DNA of 27,713 nucleotides from DASSOY01 sp035776675 (GCA_035776675.1 DASTWO010000066.1:1-27713), one strand, 5' to 3'. Positions 1-7,651 are shown, counted from the stretch's first letter. The notes: a model not told the origin generated them from the sequence alone. Numbers and translations: made by a program.

Positions 1-137
1 TCTGTTCAGGGATTTGCCTACAGATCCTCCGCACGGTACCTCACGGTCCCCGCACTACCTGTCAGCTACTGTTTGCCGGCTGGTTATCGACACAATCGGG
101 ACTTTCACCCTGTAGCGTGTGATACTGCCACTCGCAC
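1..137 (-). mobile_element. 5' end of a group II intron (probably bacterial class C), cut by the window edge
   Basis: Read on the minus strand, the segment begins GTGCGAG at 137 and soon reaches GGGTGAAAGTCCC, the typical 5' end and early domain I of bacterial group II introns. It begins immediately after the T-run of the minJ terminator (TTTTT, 138-142). Insertion straight behind a rho-independent terminator is characteristic of class C group II introns. No reverse transcriptase or domain V is visible, because the intron would continue off the left edge. Seen: the 5' motif and its exact abutment on the terminator. Inferred: class C and a full-length element beyond the edge. Confidence 0.7.
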
Positions 138-166
138 AAAAAGGCGTATCTGCTGGAAGATACGCC
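138..166 (-). terminator. rho-independent terminator of minJ
   Basis: A perfect 9-bp stem (143-151 with 158-166, minus strand GGCGTATCT/AGATACGCC) and 6-nt loop are followed by five T on the minus strand. It lies 12 bp past the minJ stop. The T-run ends exactly at the group II intron 5' boundary, so this hairpin was probably the target of intron insertion. Confidence 0.85.
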
Positions 167-178
167 CGAAACTTTTCT

Positions 179-1354
179 TTATAAAGCAGCCTTTGGAGGA
201 GCGACAAACAACAATCCCAGCTCGTGGTGAGCCCCTTCGTACAGCGCCCCTTGAACGAACCGCACTTCCCCGGATTCATCAAGAACTTCCATTTTACAGT
301 AAGCGGCATTCCCTTGTAAGGCCCGGTAGAAGTCCCCTTCTTCCCGAACCTGCTCCCCGTTCACCTTTCGAATGCATTCCCCTACACGGACACCGAGCTT
401 TTCGGCGGGAGAACCTGGGAGAACCCCCAAAACCGTTAACCCGTCATCACGCTGGCTGAAATAGAAAGACTCCCGTTTACGAAAGAATCGCCTTAGAAGC
501 AAGTTCCATAGTCCGAACAAAACGCTAATAGCAGCAGCCCCTACAGCCAACCATTCAATATCGCTGTATATGGCCCCAGCAGCTAAGGCCACAACCACAA
601 CTCCAAGCCATAATCTCTGTTTCGCCACTGAAATAACAACCTGCTTCGGTGCCGAATCGGTAATCAACCGATAAAATCCGAAACCGAACGGAACAAGCAG
701 GATCGAAAACCCGTCATTCTCTTGCCCGGCCAACGGCCATAAACCCATTGAAGGGATTACACCACCAGGAAGGAGTAGACAAAGCGGAACAAACCATAAT
801 TTTCGGGCTTCATGAGCGCCAACAGTCTTTCCGCGCCTGCCTGGCATCAACCGTGGATTTGTTTTCACACCGCGAAACCTGATCAGGAAACCTTCCAGAA
901 CAATCAGCAGGCCAAGTAACAAAACCGTCGATGAAATCGGCCTTTCCCGGATGCCGTCGATCCAATTATCCAACAAAGGAACACCGGTCGTAACAGCCGG
1001 TAGCCAGTAGGCACAAAGAGCCGCCGCGCCAACAGTTAAAACCGGAGATACCAACCGCAATTGAAAGGTAAGCATGGCCACCAAATAAAAAATCGCAATG
1101 AAAACGATCATCCCGGGCGGCAACATAATTCCCACAGCCACAAGGACAACGGACCCGGCCAATCCGGCTATCAATCCAGGCAAAATCGATTCCATTAATC
1201 CATCAAACACACCATAAATGCGAACATGGAAATCACGACGTTCCTGCCGGACCCTTCTATAATTGACCAGCACCGCGAACGCGAGTAGAAGATAAAACAA
1301 TGGCTGCACAAACAGCCGCAACAACCCGAAAAGCAAATCTATCATCATATCCAT
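179..1354 (-). CDS. minJ: MinJ-like topological determinant of cell division (PDZ membrane protein)
   Basis: In B. subtilis, MinJ bridges DivIVA and MinD and so places the division-inhibiting Min system at poles and septa. The protein has many hydrophobic membrane segments over roughly its first 300 residues. A C-terminal PDZ domain covers about the last 90 residues and contains the ligand-groove-type stretch VLGVLPGSPAEKLGV. Length (391 aa from this start) matches B. subtilis MinJ (about 397 aa). The start is the ATG at 1354 because AAAGGTG lies about 6 nt upstream of it; an in-frame ATG at 1375 would add seven residues but has no ribosome-binding site. It is the last gene of the ctpB-minJ pair and ends in a clear terminator. 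Identification rests on PDZ plus polytopic architecture and on synteny. Confidence 0.85.
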   Translation of the reverse strand: MDMMIDLLFGLLRLFVQPLFYLLLAFAVLVNYRRVRQERRDFHVRIYGVFDGLMESILPGLIAGLAGSVVLVAVGIMLPPGMIVFIAIFYLVAMLTFQLRLVSPVLTVGAAALCAYWLPAVTTGVPLLDNWIDGIRERPISSTVLLLGLLIVLEGFLIRFRGVKTNPRLMPGRRGKTVGAHEARKLWFVPLCLLLPGGVIPSMGLWPLAGQENDGFSILLVPFGFGFYRLITDSAPKQVVISVAKQRLWLGVVVVALAAGAIYSDIEWLAVGAAAISVLFGLWNLLLRRFFRKRESFYFSQRDDGLTVLGVLPGSPAEKLGVRVGECIRKVNGEQVREEGDFYRALQGNAAYCKMEVLDESGEVRFVQGALYEGAHHELGLLFVAPPKAAL

Positions 1355-1380
1355 CACTTCACCTTTTTCATGCATGCGAA

Positions 1381-1404
1381 ATCCGCAGAGTTTCCCCTGC
1401 GGAT
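1381..1404 (-). terminator. hairpin between ctpB and minJ (weak terminator or processing site)
   Basis: A perfect 8-bp stem (ATCCGCAG 1381-1388, CTGCGGAT 1397-1404) lies in the 84-bp gap between ctpB and minJ. On the minus strand it is followed only by TTTCG, so complete termination is doubtful. An attenuator or mRNA-processing role is as likely. Confidence 0.45.
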
Positions 1405-1438
1405 AATATTCGACATCGCCACGAAGGTTCCTGCCGGT

Positions 1439-2947
1439 TTAAAAGTGTTTTTCCAAAACGGACAGGGCAGTTTGCAGTTGCAAATCGTTTTTGTTCTGAT
1501 CTACCGCCTGCAGGATCTTTTGATCCAGCATACTGGCCGTTTTCGAATCAATCTTTCCGGTAACAGGCAAATCATTAATCTTCTGGAACGCCTTAACCGC
1601 CTCTTTGGTCTTTTCGTTGAAATAGCCGTCATGACGACCTGTGTCAAAGCCGAGCCCTTCCAACATAACCTGGGCGTTTTGGATCCGATCACCGTTCTCA
1701 TTATAGGTTAAAGCCTCATCCTCTTTCACCGTTATCGGATGGGTGTAAAAGTAATCCGGCTGCTTGACCTTGTACTTTGGCTTGATTCCCTTCTTATTGA
1801 TCCAATTCCCATCGGGAGTCAACCATTTGGCGATCGTTAACTTCAGCTGGCCACCACCGACCGGGAATTCGGTCTGAACCGTCCCTTTTCCGAATGATTT
1901 CTGCCCGACAAGTGGATAGCCTGCGGCTTCTTTCAAGGCGGCGGACAAAATTTCGGCAGCCGAAGCGCTTCCTCCATTAATTAACCCTACAATCGGATAG
2001 TCCTTCTTTTCCGTCAAAGTGGAAAAATGGCGTTCCTGGTTTCCATATCGATCTTCAATCTGGACTATCGGTTCCTTCTTCGGGATAATCTCGTTTCCGA
2101 TCTTAAGGACCGAACCTAAGTAGCCGCCCGGATTGCCTCTTACATCAATCACGAGTCCATCCATCCCTTTGCTTTCAAGGGAAGACAACGCTTCGCTGAA
2201 TTCCTTTGCGGTTCCGCGTGAGAATGAGGAAATCTCAATAATGCCAAATAAATGGCCATCCTTCTTGATCGTATCCTTGTAAACCGTTTGGATCGGGATC
2301 TCTCCACGTGTGACCTTAATTTTCATGATATCCGGCACACCTTGCCGCTTAATGCCAAGCGTAACGTTAGTGCCTCCTTCGCCGCGAATTTTCTGGACCG
2401 CTTCGTATAAATTAAGATCGGAAATGCTTTTCCCATTGATCGAGAGGATCTTATCGTTGGCACGCAATCCTGCCTTGTCCGCAGGCGAATTTTTGAATGG
2501 GGACATAATCGTCACAACCCCATTTACAAGTGAGACCTCGGCACCGATTCCTTCATAAGAGGAAGAAAGCGACTGCGTAAACTGCCTAGCCGTTTCAGGA
2601 TCCATATAGACGGAAAAACGATCATCCAACGCCTTCACCATACCGTGGATAGCCCCGTTTAACAGCTGATCCTTATCAATATCCTTATAGAATCTTTCGG
2701 ACATGGTTTCGAATGCCTGCCGAACAGTTTCAAACGATACGTCTGATGCCTTGTCCCCGTTGTTATTTTTCTTTTGGTTCTGATTTTGCTTCTTTCCCTG
2801 GTCTTGCGGCGGTGGTGATTGCTGTTGTGATTGTGATGGCCCGGTGTCAGCCAATTGCATTCCGGCCATTCCGGCATACATACCGCCCGCTCCTACAATC
2901 AATGCTGCTACTAACATGAGTGCGATGGTTACTTTACTCAGTTTCAT
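1439..2947 (-). CDS. ctpB: carboxyl-terminal processing protease CtpB (S41 family)
   Basis: In B. subtilis, CtpB is a secreted PDZ protease that cleaves SpoIVFA (and SpoIVB-linked substrates) in the intermembrane space, timing SigK activation in sporulation. The N-terminus is one hydrophobic signal/anchor (residues 5-30), then a Q/N/K-rich linker (37-66). A PDZ domain follows at about 130-215 and the S41 core at about 230-400. The Ser-Lys-Gln catalytic set is visible: Ser329 in GGSASAAEI, Lys354 and Gln358 in SFGKGTVQ, with the 25- and 4-residue spacings of B. subtilis CtpB (Ser309, Lys334, Gln338). Residues about 420-475 form a peptidoglycan-binding type 1 domain. Length is 502 aa against 480 in B. 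subtilis, the excess lying mainly in the linker. The start ATG has AGGGGG 6 nt upstream. Confidence 0.92.
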   Translation of the reverse strand: MKLSKVTIALMLVAALIVGAGGMYAGMAGMQLADTGPSQSQQQSPPPQDQGKKQNQNQKKNNNGDKASDVSFETVRQAFETMSERFYKDIDKDQLLNGAIHGMVKALDDRFSVYMDPETARQFTQSLSSSYEGIGAEVSLVNGVVTIMSPFKNSPADKAGLRANDKILSINGKSISDLNLYEAVQKIRGEGGTNVTLGIKRQGVPDIMKIKVTRGEIPIQTVYKDTIKKDGHLFGIIEISSFSRGTAKEFSEALSSLESKGMDGLVIDVRGNPGGYLGSVLKIGNEIIPKKEPIVQIEDRYGNQERHFSTLTEKKDYPIVGLINGGSASAAEILSAALKEAAGYPLVGQKSFGKGTVQTEFPVGGGQLKLTIAKWLTPDGNWINKKGIKPKYKVKQPDYFYTHPITVKEDEALTYNENGDRIQNAQVMLEGLGFDTGRHDGYFNEKTKEAVKAFQKINDLPVTGKIDSKTASMLDQKILQAVDQNKNDLQLQTALSVLEKHF

Positions 2948-3051
2948 AAGTGCCCCCTATCCATCTGGAAGTGAGAGTAGCAGTGAGAAAAGCATAATTG
3001 CATGAAAAAAAACTCTCCCCGAACCCTGCTCATTTCCATTGTCGTGTGAAC

Positions 3052-3176
3052 GCCAAGCCTGCCAAACTTTCTGTCTCTTCTAGAAATGATAGATTGTTTC
3101 CAAAAGTATACTTACTCACAATCTATTTCCGGAGAAAGGCATCGCCCCAAGTTCGTGTGATGCCTTGCGGCTTGGC
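3052..3176 (-). ncRNA. candidate structured mRNA leader upstream of ctpB
   Basis: On the minus strand three perfect stems fit one multibranched fold. A closing stem pairs GCCAAGCC (3169-3176) with GGCTTGGC (3052-3059). Inside it are AAGGCATC/GATGCCTT (3159-3166 with 3136-3143) and ATAGATTGT/ACAATCTAT (3118-3126 with 3089-3097). A fourth 5-bp stem, TTTCT/AGAAA, may fill the remaining arm. A run of eight T follows on the minus strand (3004-3011), about 40 nt past the closing stem. The layout resembles a cis-regulatory RNA with an expression platform, but I do not recognise a known riboswitch motif. No gene is otherwise visible between 2948 and 3263. Confidence 0.4.
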
Positions 3177-3211
3177 TATAGGAAAGATCCTCTCTCGACT
3201 GTCTTACTGTC

Positions 3212-3240
3212 ATTCTACTATATGTGAAGCTTGTTTTCAT
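3212..3240 (-). promoter_or_regulatory. candidate SigA promoter of ctpB-minJ
   Basis: Minus-strand ATGAAA (3235-3240) and TAGAAT (3212-3217) are separated by 17 bp; they match TTGACA at 4 of 6 and TATAAT at 5 of 6 positions. It sits between the upstream terminator and the structured leader, which would give ctpB a leader of about 260 nt. The -35 match is modest. Confidence 0.4.
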
Positions 3241-3263
3241 TATGTATATCGTTTCATTGCCGT

Positions 3264-3314
3264 TAAAGAGAAAACCTCATTTCAAGAGGTTTCTCCGCCT
3301 CTTGAGATGAGGTT
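3264..3314 (-). terminator. terminator after the M23 peptidase gene
   Basis: A 17-bp stem with one mismatch (3273-3289 with 3298-3314) and an 8-nt loop is followed on the minus strand by TTTTCTCTTTA. It lies about 40 bp past the stop of the murein hydrolase gene and separates the ftsEX unit from ctpB. Confidence 0.9.
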
Positions 3315-3351
3315 ATTGACTGATTCTTATCGTGCTTTCCAAACCAGTCCA

Positions 3352-4668
3352 TTAAAAGTATCGATACGGGTTGATTCCATTATCACCGGAAATGTTTCCG
3401 CGATCCACCTCAAAGTGTAAATGGTTCCCTGTTGAATGGCCGTTCGATCCAACAGCTGCAATGGTCTGCCCCTGTGAGACACGTTGCCCTTGGTGGACAT
3501 AAATGGAGTTATCATACATATGCCCATAAACAGTAATCAATCCGGAATCATGATAGATGACAACCCAGTTTCCAAATCCACTCGCCGGACCGGCATAAAG
3601 AACCGTACCGGAGGCAACCGCACGAATCGGCGTTCCAGCCGGGGCGGCGAAATCAATCCCGTCATGAAAGCCGCTTGACCTCATGCCGTAACCCGAAGAA
3701 ATATAATAGCTTCCAGCCGGCAAAGGAATGATGAAATTCCCAGGCCGATCAAAACCGGGTCCTGCGCTTACCGACGCCGTATGAGAAGGCTGTGGTTGTG
3801 GATCCGGCTGTGACTGCCGCTGTTGCCTCTGCTTTCTGGCACGCTCGCGCCGGGCTTTTTCAGCTTCAGCCTTTTCCCTTGCTTCATCACGCTTCTCAAT
3901 CAAACCGGAAATCTTCGATTCAATCAATTCGAGCGCTTTCTTCTGCTCTTTAATGTGCTCCTGCAATTCGGCTTCTTTCTTCTTTAATTGCTCAACCAGC
4001 GCATCTTTCCTCTGTTTCTTCTCTCTCAGCTCAGCCTGCATGCCTTTCAATTCATCAAGCTGATCCTTCAACTTCGCCAGTTGTTGTTCGACTTTCGCCT
4101 TGTCTTTCTCCAATTGCTTCTTGTCCGCTCTCTGCGCTTGCAAAAGCTGTTTATCTTGCTTAGCAATCAAATTCAAGGCGTACACCCTGTCAAGAAAATC
4201 AGTGAAGCTTTGCGAACCAAGCAACACTTGCAGATAGTTGACCGCCCCGCCGTTTTTGTACATCACGCGTACTCGTTTCTTCAGAAGCTCCTGGCGCCGT
4301 TCTATCCGCTTTTTCGTTTCGGTGATCTTCTTCTTTAAGCCTTCAATTTCCGCCTTCGTTTCCGATACCTCGCCTTGTTTATCGTCGATTCGGGCTTCCA
4401 TTTCGGCAATTTCGTCTTCAAGCTTATTAATTTCAGCCAGCGTATCTTCTTTCTTCTGTTTGACTTGATCAAGTTCATCCTGATTTTCTGTGATATTTTC
4501 CTTTTGCTCTTCTTTATTGTTATGTATATCATCAATTTTATTAGACAAATCGCCAACTTTATCTTTTAAATCGTCCAAGGAGTCTGCGGAAACCGGGTGA
4601 ATCCCGGCAACCGACAACCCTGCTGTAACCCCAAGCGCAAGGGCAATATTCCTAGCCTTCCCCGCCAA
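3352..4668 (-). CDS. secreted coiled-coil M23 murein hydrolase (EnvC/CwlO-like), probable FtsEX partner
   Basis: The likely role is cutting or activating the cutting of peptidoglycan under control of FtsEX, encoded just upstream. A signal peptide covers residues 1-28 (cleavage near PVSA-DS). A very long charged coiled coil runs from about 30 to 285, then a Q/P linker (281-300) and a LytM/M23 domain (about 310-438). The zinc ligands look intact: His335 and Asp339 in HDGIDF, and His418 in HLHFE. His383 and His416 are the expected catalytic histidines. The domain is therefore probably an active endopeptidase rather than a degenerate EnvC-type activator. The start is TTG, chosen because GGGGGGAG lies 5 nt upstream and the signal peptide begins there. 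Coiled coil plus LytM downstream of ftsX is a common Firmicutes arrangement; B. subtilis instead uses CwlO, encoded elsewhere, with an NlpC/P60 domain. Confidence 0.85.
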   Translation of the reverse strand: MAGKARNIALALGVTAGLSVAGIHPVSADSLDDLKDKVGDLSNKIDDIHNNKEEQKENITENQDELDQVKQKKEDTLAEINKLEDEIAEMEARIDDKQGEVSETKAEIEGLKKKITETKKRIERRQELLKKRVRVMYKNGGAVNYLQVLLGSQSFTDFLDRVYALNLIAKQDKQLLQAQRADKKQLEKDKAKVEQQLAKLKDQLDELKGMQAELREKKQRKDALVEQLKKKEAELQEHIKEQKKALELIESKISGLIEKRDEAREKAEAEKARRERARKQRQQRQSQPDPQPQPSHTASVSAGPGFDRPGNFIIPLPAGSYYISSGYGMRSSGFHDGIDFAAPAGTPIRAVASGTVLYAGPASGFGNWVVIYHDSGLITVYGHMYDNSIYVHQGQRVSQGQTIAAVGSNGHSTGNHLHFEVDRGNISGDNGINPYRYF

Positions 4669-4724
4669 CTTTTCTCCCCCCTGTAATAGAAGCCGTTAGC
4701 ATTAATTACGCCACGGCTTAATTG

Positions 4725-4835
4725 CTAGTTCGACATTGGAACAAGACGATGCATTCTTAGCCAGTAATGAATCCTGACATCCACCGAGGCCATAACCTTA
4801 TTCAACTGAGATTGAATCTCCAATCGATTGGCCAT
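4725..4835 (-). CDS. possible 36-residue small protein between ftsX and the murein hydrolase
   Basis: The reading frame starts at the ATG at 4835 and gives MANRLEIESQLNKVMASVDV and 16 more residues rich in Arg, His and aromatic side chains. I do not recognise it. The nearest Shine-Dalgarno-like stretch (GGAGAGG) is about 14 nt upstream of the ATG, too far for good initiation; an in-frame GTG just after it is too close. The same DNA forms nested inverted repeats, so the open frame may be incidental or a gene remnant. Confidence 0.2.
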   Translation of the reverse strand: MANRLEIQSQLNKVMASVDVRIHYWLRMHRLVPMSN

Positions 4836-4894
4836 CCTATTGGGATTCACCTCTCCACTTATCGATGTGGTGTAATGATGTTAAATAAGGTTAT
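4792..4894 (-). repeat. nested inverted repeats in the ftsX 3' region
   Basis: Outer arms ATAACCTTATT (4792-4802) and AATAAGGTTAT (4884-4894) are a perfect 11-bp inverted repeat, and the second arm includes the ftsX stop codon. Inside it, 4814-4824 pairs with 4839-4848 (five plus five base pairs around one bulged T). In the ftsX mRNA this would make a long hairpin between stop codon and downstream gene. There is no T-run, so it is not a standard terminator; a stabilising or processing structure is possible. Confidence 0.55.
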
Positions 4895-5799
4895 ACCTTC
4901 AAGAACTTTCGTACCGAAGTCACACTTCCCCAAACTCCGATGAGAGCGCCTATTAATAGCACCCCGCCGCAAAGATAGTAAATGGTCGGGTTTAACGGAA
5001 TCAGTTCTATGAATGTCATTTCATAATTTTGATAGAAAATATCGTAGAAGGCCCGATAAGCGATGATCAGTAAAGCGATCGGCAGAACAGAACCCAACAC
5101 CCCGAGTAAAAGGCCTTCGACGAAAAACGGCAACCGAATAAAGCCATTAGTCGCACCGACGAGTTTCATAATTTCAATTTCCCTGCGCCTTGAGACAATC
5201 GTAAGTTTAATTGTGTTTCCTATTAGAAACACTGTTGTAAACAGAAGTCCGATAATCAGGGCAAGGCCGACATTTCTTGCGGTGTCCGTCACATTAAATA
5301 AATTCTTGATGGTTCCTTTTCCGTCGCCGTACTTTGCCTTGGTAACGAAGTCCATTCCCTCAACGGCCTTCTTAATAGTGATTGCATCTTCGGGAGTCTT
5401 CCCTTTAATTTTAAAGGAATCCGGAAGCGGGTTTTCATCCCGTAAATCAGCCAGAACCGGAGCGTCCTCTCCGCCATGGCTCATACTGTCAATCAAATTT
5501 TCAAGCCCTTGTTCTTTCGGAATGAATTCAACAGTGGCCACGAGCGGTAATGATTGAATTTCTTCCTTTAATTGGTCGATTTGATCATCTGTCGCCGTCC
5601 GTTGAATATAAGCCTTAACCGCGACATCACCCTTGATCTGGGTACTGATGAAATTCAAATTCAACATAAGCGCCATGAAGAATCCAACAAGCAAAAGAGC
5701 CACAGTTACGGAACTTACCGACGCGAACGTCATCCATCCGTTACGGCCCAAATTCTTCAATCCTTCTTTCCCGTGCCGTTTGAAATTCCTAAGCTTCAT
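4891..5799 (-). CDS. ftsX: cell-division ABC transporter permease FtsX
   Basis: FtsX is the membrane subunit of FtsEX, an ABC-family complex that does not transport but relays ATP hydrolysis to extracellular peptidoglycan hydrolases. The protein (302 aa) has the family layout: an N-terminal cytoplasmic stretch with LGRNGWMTFASVSSVTVALL leading into the first membrane helix, a large extracellular loop (about residues 45-165), then three C-terminal helices. Between the first two of these is RRREIEIMKLVGATNGFIRLPF, the coupling segment typical of FtsX. The start is the ATG at 5799, with GGGGAG about 8 nt upstream; an earlier in-frame ATG lacks a site and would lengthen the overlap with ftsE. The chosen start overlaps the ftsE stop by 11 bp, so the two are translationally linked. 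Confidence 0.93.
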   Translation of the reverse strand: MKLRNFKRHGKEGLKNLGRNGWMTFASVSSVTVALLLVGFFMALMLNLNFISTQIKGDVAVKAYIQRTATDDQIDQLKEEIQSLPLVATVEFIPKEQGLENLIDSMSHGGEDAPVLADLRDENPLPDSFKIKGKTPEDAITIKKAVEGMDFVTKAKYGDGKGTIKNLFNVTDTARNVGLALIIGLLFTTVFLIGNTIKLTIVSRRREIEIMKLVGATNGFIRLPFFVEGLLLGVLGSVLPIALLIIAYRAFYDIFYQNYEMTFIELIPLNPTIYYLCGGVLLIGALIGVWGSVTSVRKFLKV

Positions 5800-6475
5800 A
5801 ACCGTATCTCCCCGCCATTTCATCACGGACAATCATTCCGCCGTCAATGGCAATAACCCGTTTCTTGATGGTATCCACAATTTCACGGTTGTGCGTTGCC
5901 ATAACAACGGTTGTTCCGCCGGTGTTGATTCTCTCAAAGATGTCCATTATGCCCCATGCGGTTTCCGGATCAAGGTTACCCGTAGGCTCATCCGCAATAA
6001 TAACCGAAGGATTATTGACAATCGAACGGGCCAGTGAAACACGTTGCTGCTCCCCGCCTGACAATTCATCCGGCAGAAAACGCGCCTTATGCTTTAACTT
6101 GACCAAATCAAGAACTTCCATTACACGTTTGCGGATTACCCTTGGTTGTTCGCCTACCACTTCCAGGGCAAACGCCACATTCTCATAAACTGTTAATTTA
6201 GGTAAAAGTTTAAAGTCTTGAAAGACTACCCCGACTTTACGCCTTAACTTCGGGATATGTTTTTCTTTCAACTTGGAGAGGTTGATGCGGTCGATTTGAA
6301 TGGTGCCCTTCGAAGGTTTTTCCTCACGATACATAAGTTTAATAAAGGTAGACTTCCCTGCGCCGCTTGGACCTACAACATAAACAAATTCGCCCTTTTC
6401 AATGGTTATGTCAACACCGTTGAGAGCCATAACCCCGTTGGGATATGTCTTCCATACATCCCGCATTTCTATCAA
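5789..6475 (-). CDS. ftsE: cell-division ATP-binding protein FtsE
   Basis: FtsE is the cytoplasmic ATPase of FtsEX. All ABC motifs are present: Walker A GPSGAGKS (residues 35-42), Q-loop in VFQDFKLLPKLTVYENVAFA, signature LSGGEQQR and Walker B VIIADEP, and a switch His in MATHN. The TTG at 6475 gives MIEMRDVWK and exactly 228 aa, the length of B. subtilis FtsE; AGGA lies 9 nt upstream. A GTG three codons earlier (6484) is the alternative but sits too close to that AGGA. It is the first gene of the ftsE-ftsX-peptidase unit, with a plausible promoter about 90 bp upstream. Confidence 0.95.
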   Translation of the reverse strand: MIEMRDVWKTYPNGVMALNGVDITIEKGEFVYVVGPSGAGKSTFIKLMYREEKPSKGTIQIDRINLSKLKEKHIPKLRRKVGVVFQDFKLLPKLTVYENVAFALEVVGEQPRVIRKRVMEVLDLVKLKHKARFLPDELSGGEQQRVSLARSIVNNPSVIIADEPTGNLDPETAWGIMDIFERINTGGTTVVMATHNREIVDTIKKRVIAIDGGMIVRDEMAGRYGYEA

Positions 6476-6567
6476 AACAATCACGTCCTAATAATCATTC
6501 TTCAGTGACTATGCCAACGCTGCTAAAGAAAAATCGTCAAAAACCGCTATCTTTTTTGCTAGATTCT

Positions 6568-6595
6568 ATTATAACACCTTTATTCATCATTTTAA
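6568..6595 (-). promoter_or_regulatory. SigA promoter of the ftsEX unit
   Basis: A perfect -10 TATAAT (6568-6573) has TTAAAA (6590-6595) as a weak -35 at 16 bp on the minus strand. It lies in the AT-rich gap between ftsE and the yvjA-like gene, with the transcription start expected about 85 bp before the ftsE start. Confidence 0.6.
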
Positions 6596-6608
6596 GGGGG
6601 AATTATAT

Positions 6609-6630
6609 TACATTTTGATTTCAAAATGTA
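6609..6630. promoter_or_regulatory. perfect 10-bp palindrome upstream of the ftsE promoter
   Basis: TACATTTTGA (6609-6618) and TCAAAATGTA (6621-6630) are perfect inverted arms around TT. The centre lies about 25 bp upstream of the ftsE -35. The size and AT-rich symmetry suit a dimeric regulator's operator. No T-run on either side marks it as a terminator. The regulator is unknown. Confidence 0.45.
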
Positions 6631-6730
6631 TCATTTTTTGACATATATCGCAGAATGGGATAGTAAGATAGAAGGAAAACAAAGAGGGCCGAAAATCATC
6701 ATATGTGACTTTAGACCTATAAAATGGGGG

Positions 6731-7618
6731 TTAATTCTTTTTGAAGCCCTCTCCAAGTACTTCTGTAGCATTGGAGACAATAACAAAAGCATCGGGATCA
6801 ACCGTTCTCACCAGGCGTTTAAGCTTGGTTACCTCATTTTGGGAAACAACACACATCAACACGGGACGCTCATCGTCCGTATAACCGCCCATCCCCGAGA
6901 TTCTCGTCACTCCACGGTCAATAACTCGCAAAATCTGTGAACGCAATTCTTCCGGATGTTGCGAGATAATCATCGCCATCTTACCCGTGCCGAATCCCAT
7001 TTGCACAACGTCGATCAATTTGGCTGTCAAATACATTCCAATCAAAGCATATAACGCCTGCTCAATTCCGAAGACAAATGCAGAAGTGACAACAATAGCG
7101 CCGTCAATGATCGCGACACATCCACCAAGGGGAAATCCGAAATACTTATGAATAATCTGTGCGGCAAGGTCTGTCCCCCCGGTTGAAGCTTTCCCTCGGA
7201 AAACAATACCGAGTCCGAGGCCGACACCAATTCCACCAAACAATGCGCCAAGCAAAGGATCGTTCGTAGCAGGTTCCATCCCGGATGACAGGAAAACGAC
7301 AAATGGCAGGAACAAAGTACCCACCAGAGTTTTCAATGCATATTGCAAATAGCCGAGTTGGCTGCCAAGCAACAAAACACCGGCAGCAAACAGCGGAACG
7401 TTAAAGGCCCATTGAACAAAAGAAGGTTCCCAACCGAACAGCCAGCTAAGGATGGTGCTGATGCCGCTGACTCCGCCCGAAGCAACTTTGTTCGGAAGCA
7501 GAAACAGATTGAAGGCGAGACCGACGAATGTCGACCCGAGCAAAACAAAAAAATAATCGATAACCAACTCCAGCTTCGGGGAAATCCCGGCACGCCGCAT
7601 TTGTTTCACCGTCACCAT
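6731..7618 (-). CDS. yvjA: YitT-family membrane protein (YvjA-like), DUF2179 C-terminus
   Basis: This is a polytopic membrane protein of the YitT/DUF161 family; function is not established. Residues about 20-205 hold five or six hydrophobic helices with glycine-rich family stretches such as GGVSGISTI and GKASTGGTDLAAQII. The C-terminal 80 residues form the soluble DUF2179 domain (GVTRISGMGGYTDDERPVLM). Length, 295 aa, is usual for the family. The start ATG has TAGGAG 9 nt upstream. In B. subtilis yvjA also sits between prfB and ftsE, which supports the symbol, but paralogues (yitT, ypjC, yqfU, yebE type) are similar and cannot be excluded by eye. It has its own promoter and is flanked upstream by the prfB terminator. 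Confidence 0.75.
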   Translation of the reverse strand: MVTVKQMRRAGISPKLELVIDYFFVLLGSTFVGLAFNLFLLPNKVASGGVSGISTILSWLFGWEPSFVQWAFNVPLFAAGVLLLGSQLGYLQYALKTLVGTLFLPFVVFLSSGMEPATNDPLLGALFGGIGVGLGLGIVFRGKASTGGTDLAAQIIHKYFGFPLGGCVAIIDGAIVVTSAFVFGIEQALYALIGMYLTAKLIDVVQMGFGTGKMAMIISQHPEELRSQILRVIDRGVTRISGMGGYTDDERPVLMCVVSQNEVTKLKRLVRTVDPDAFVIVSNATEVLGEGFKKN

Positions 7619-7651
7619 GAACCATCACTCCTACAAAATCACGATTTAATA

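Noticed and set aside
73..459. 128-residue plus-strand open frame at the left edge
   Set aside because: It runs antisense through the intron end, the terminator and minJ, and has no ribosome-binding site or recognisable family.
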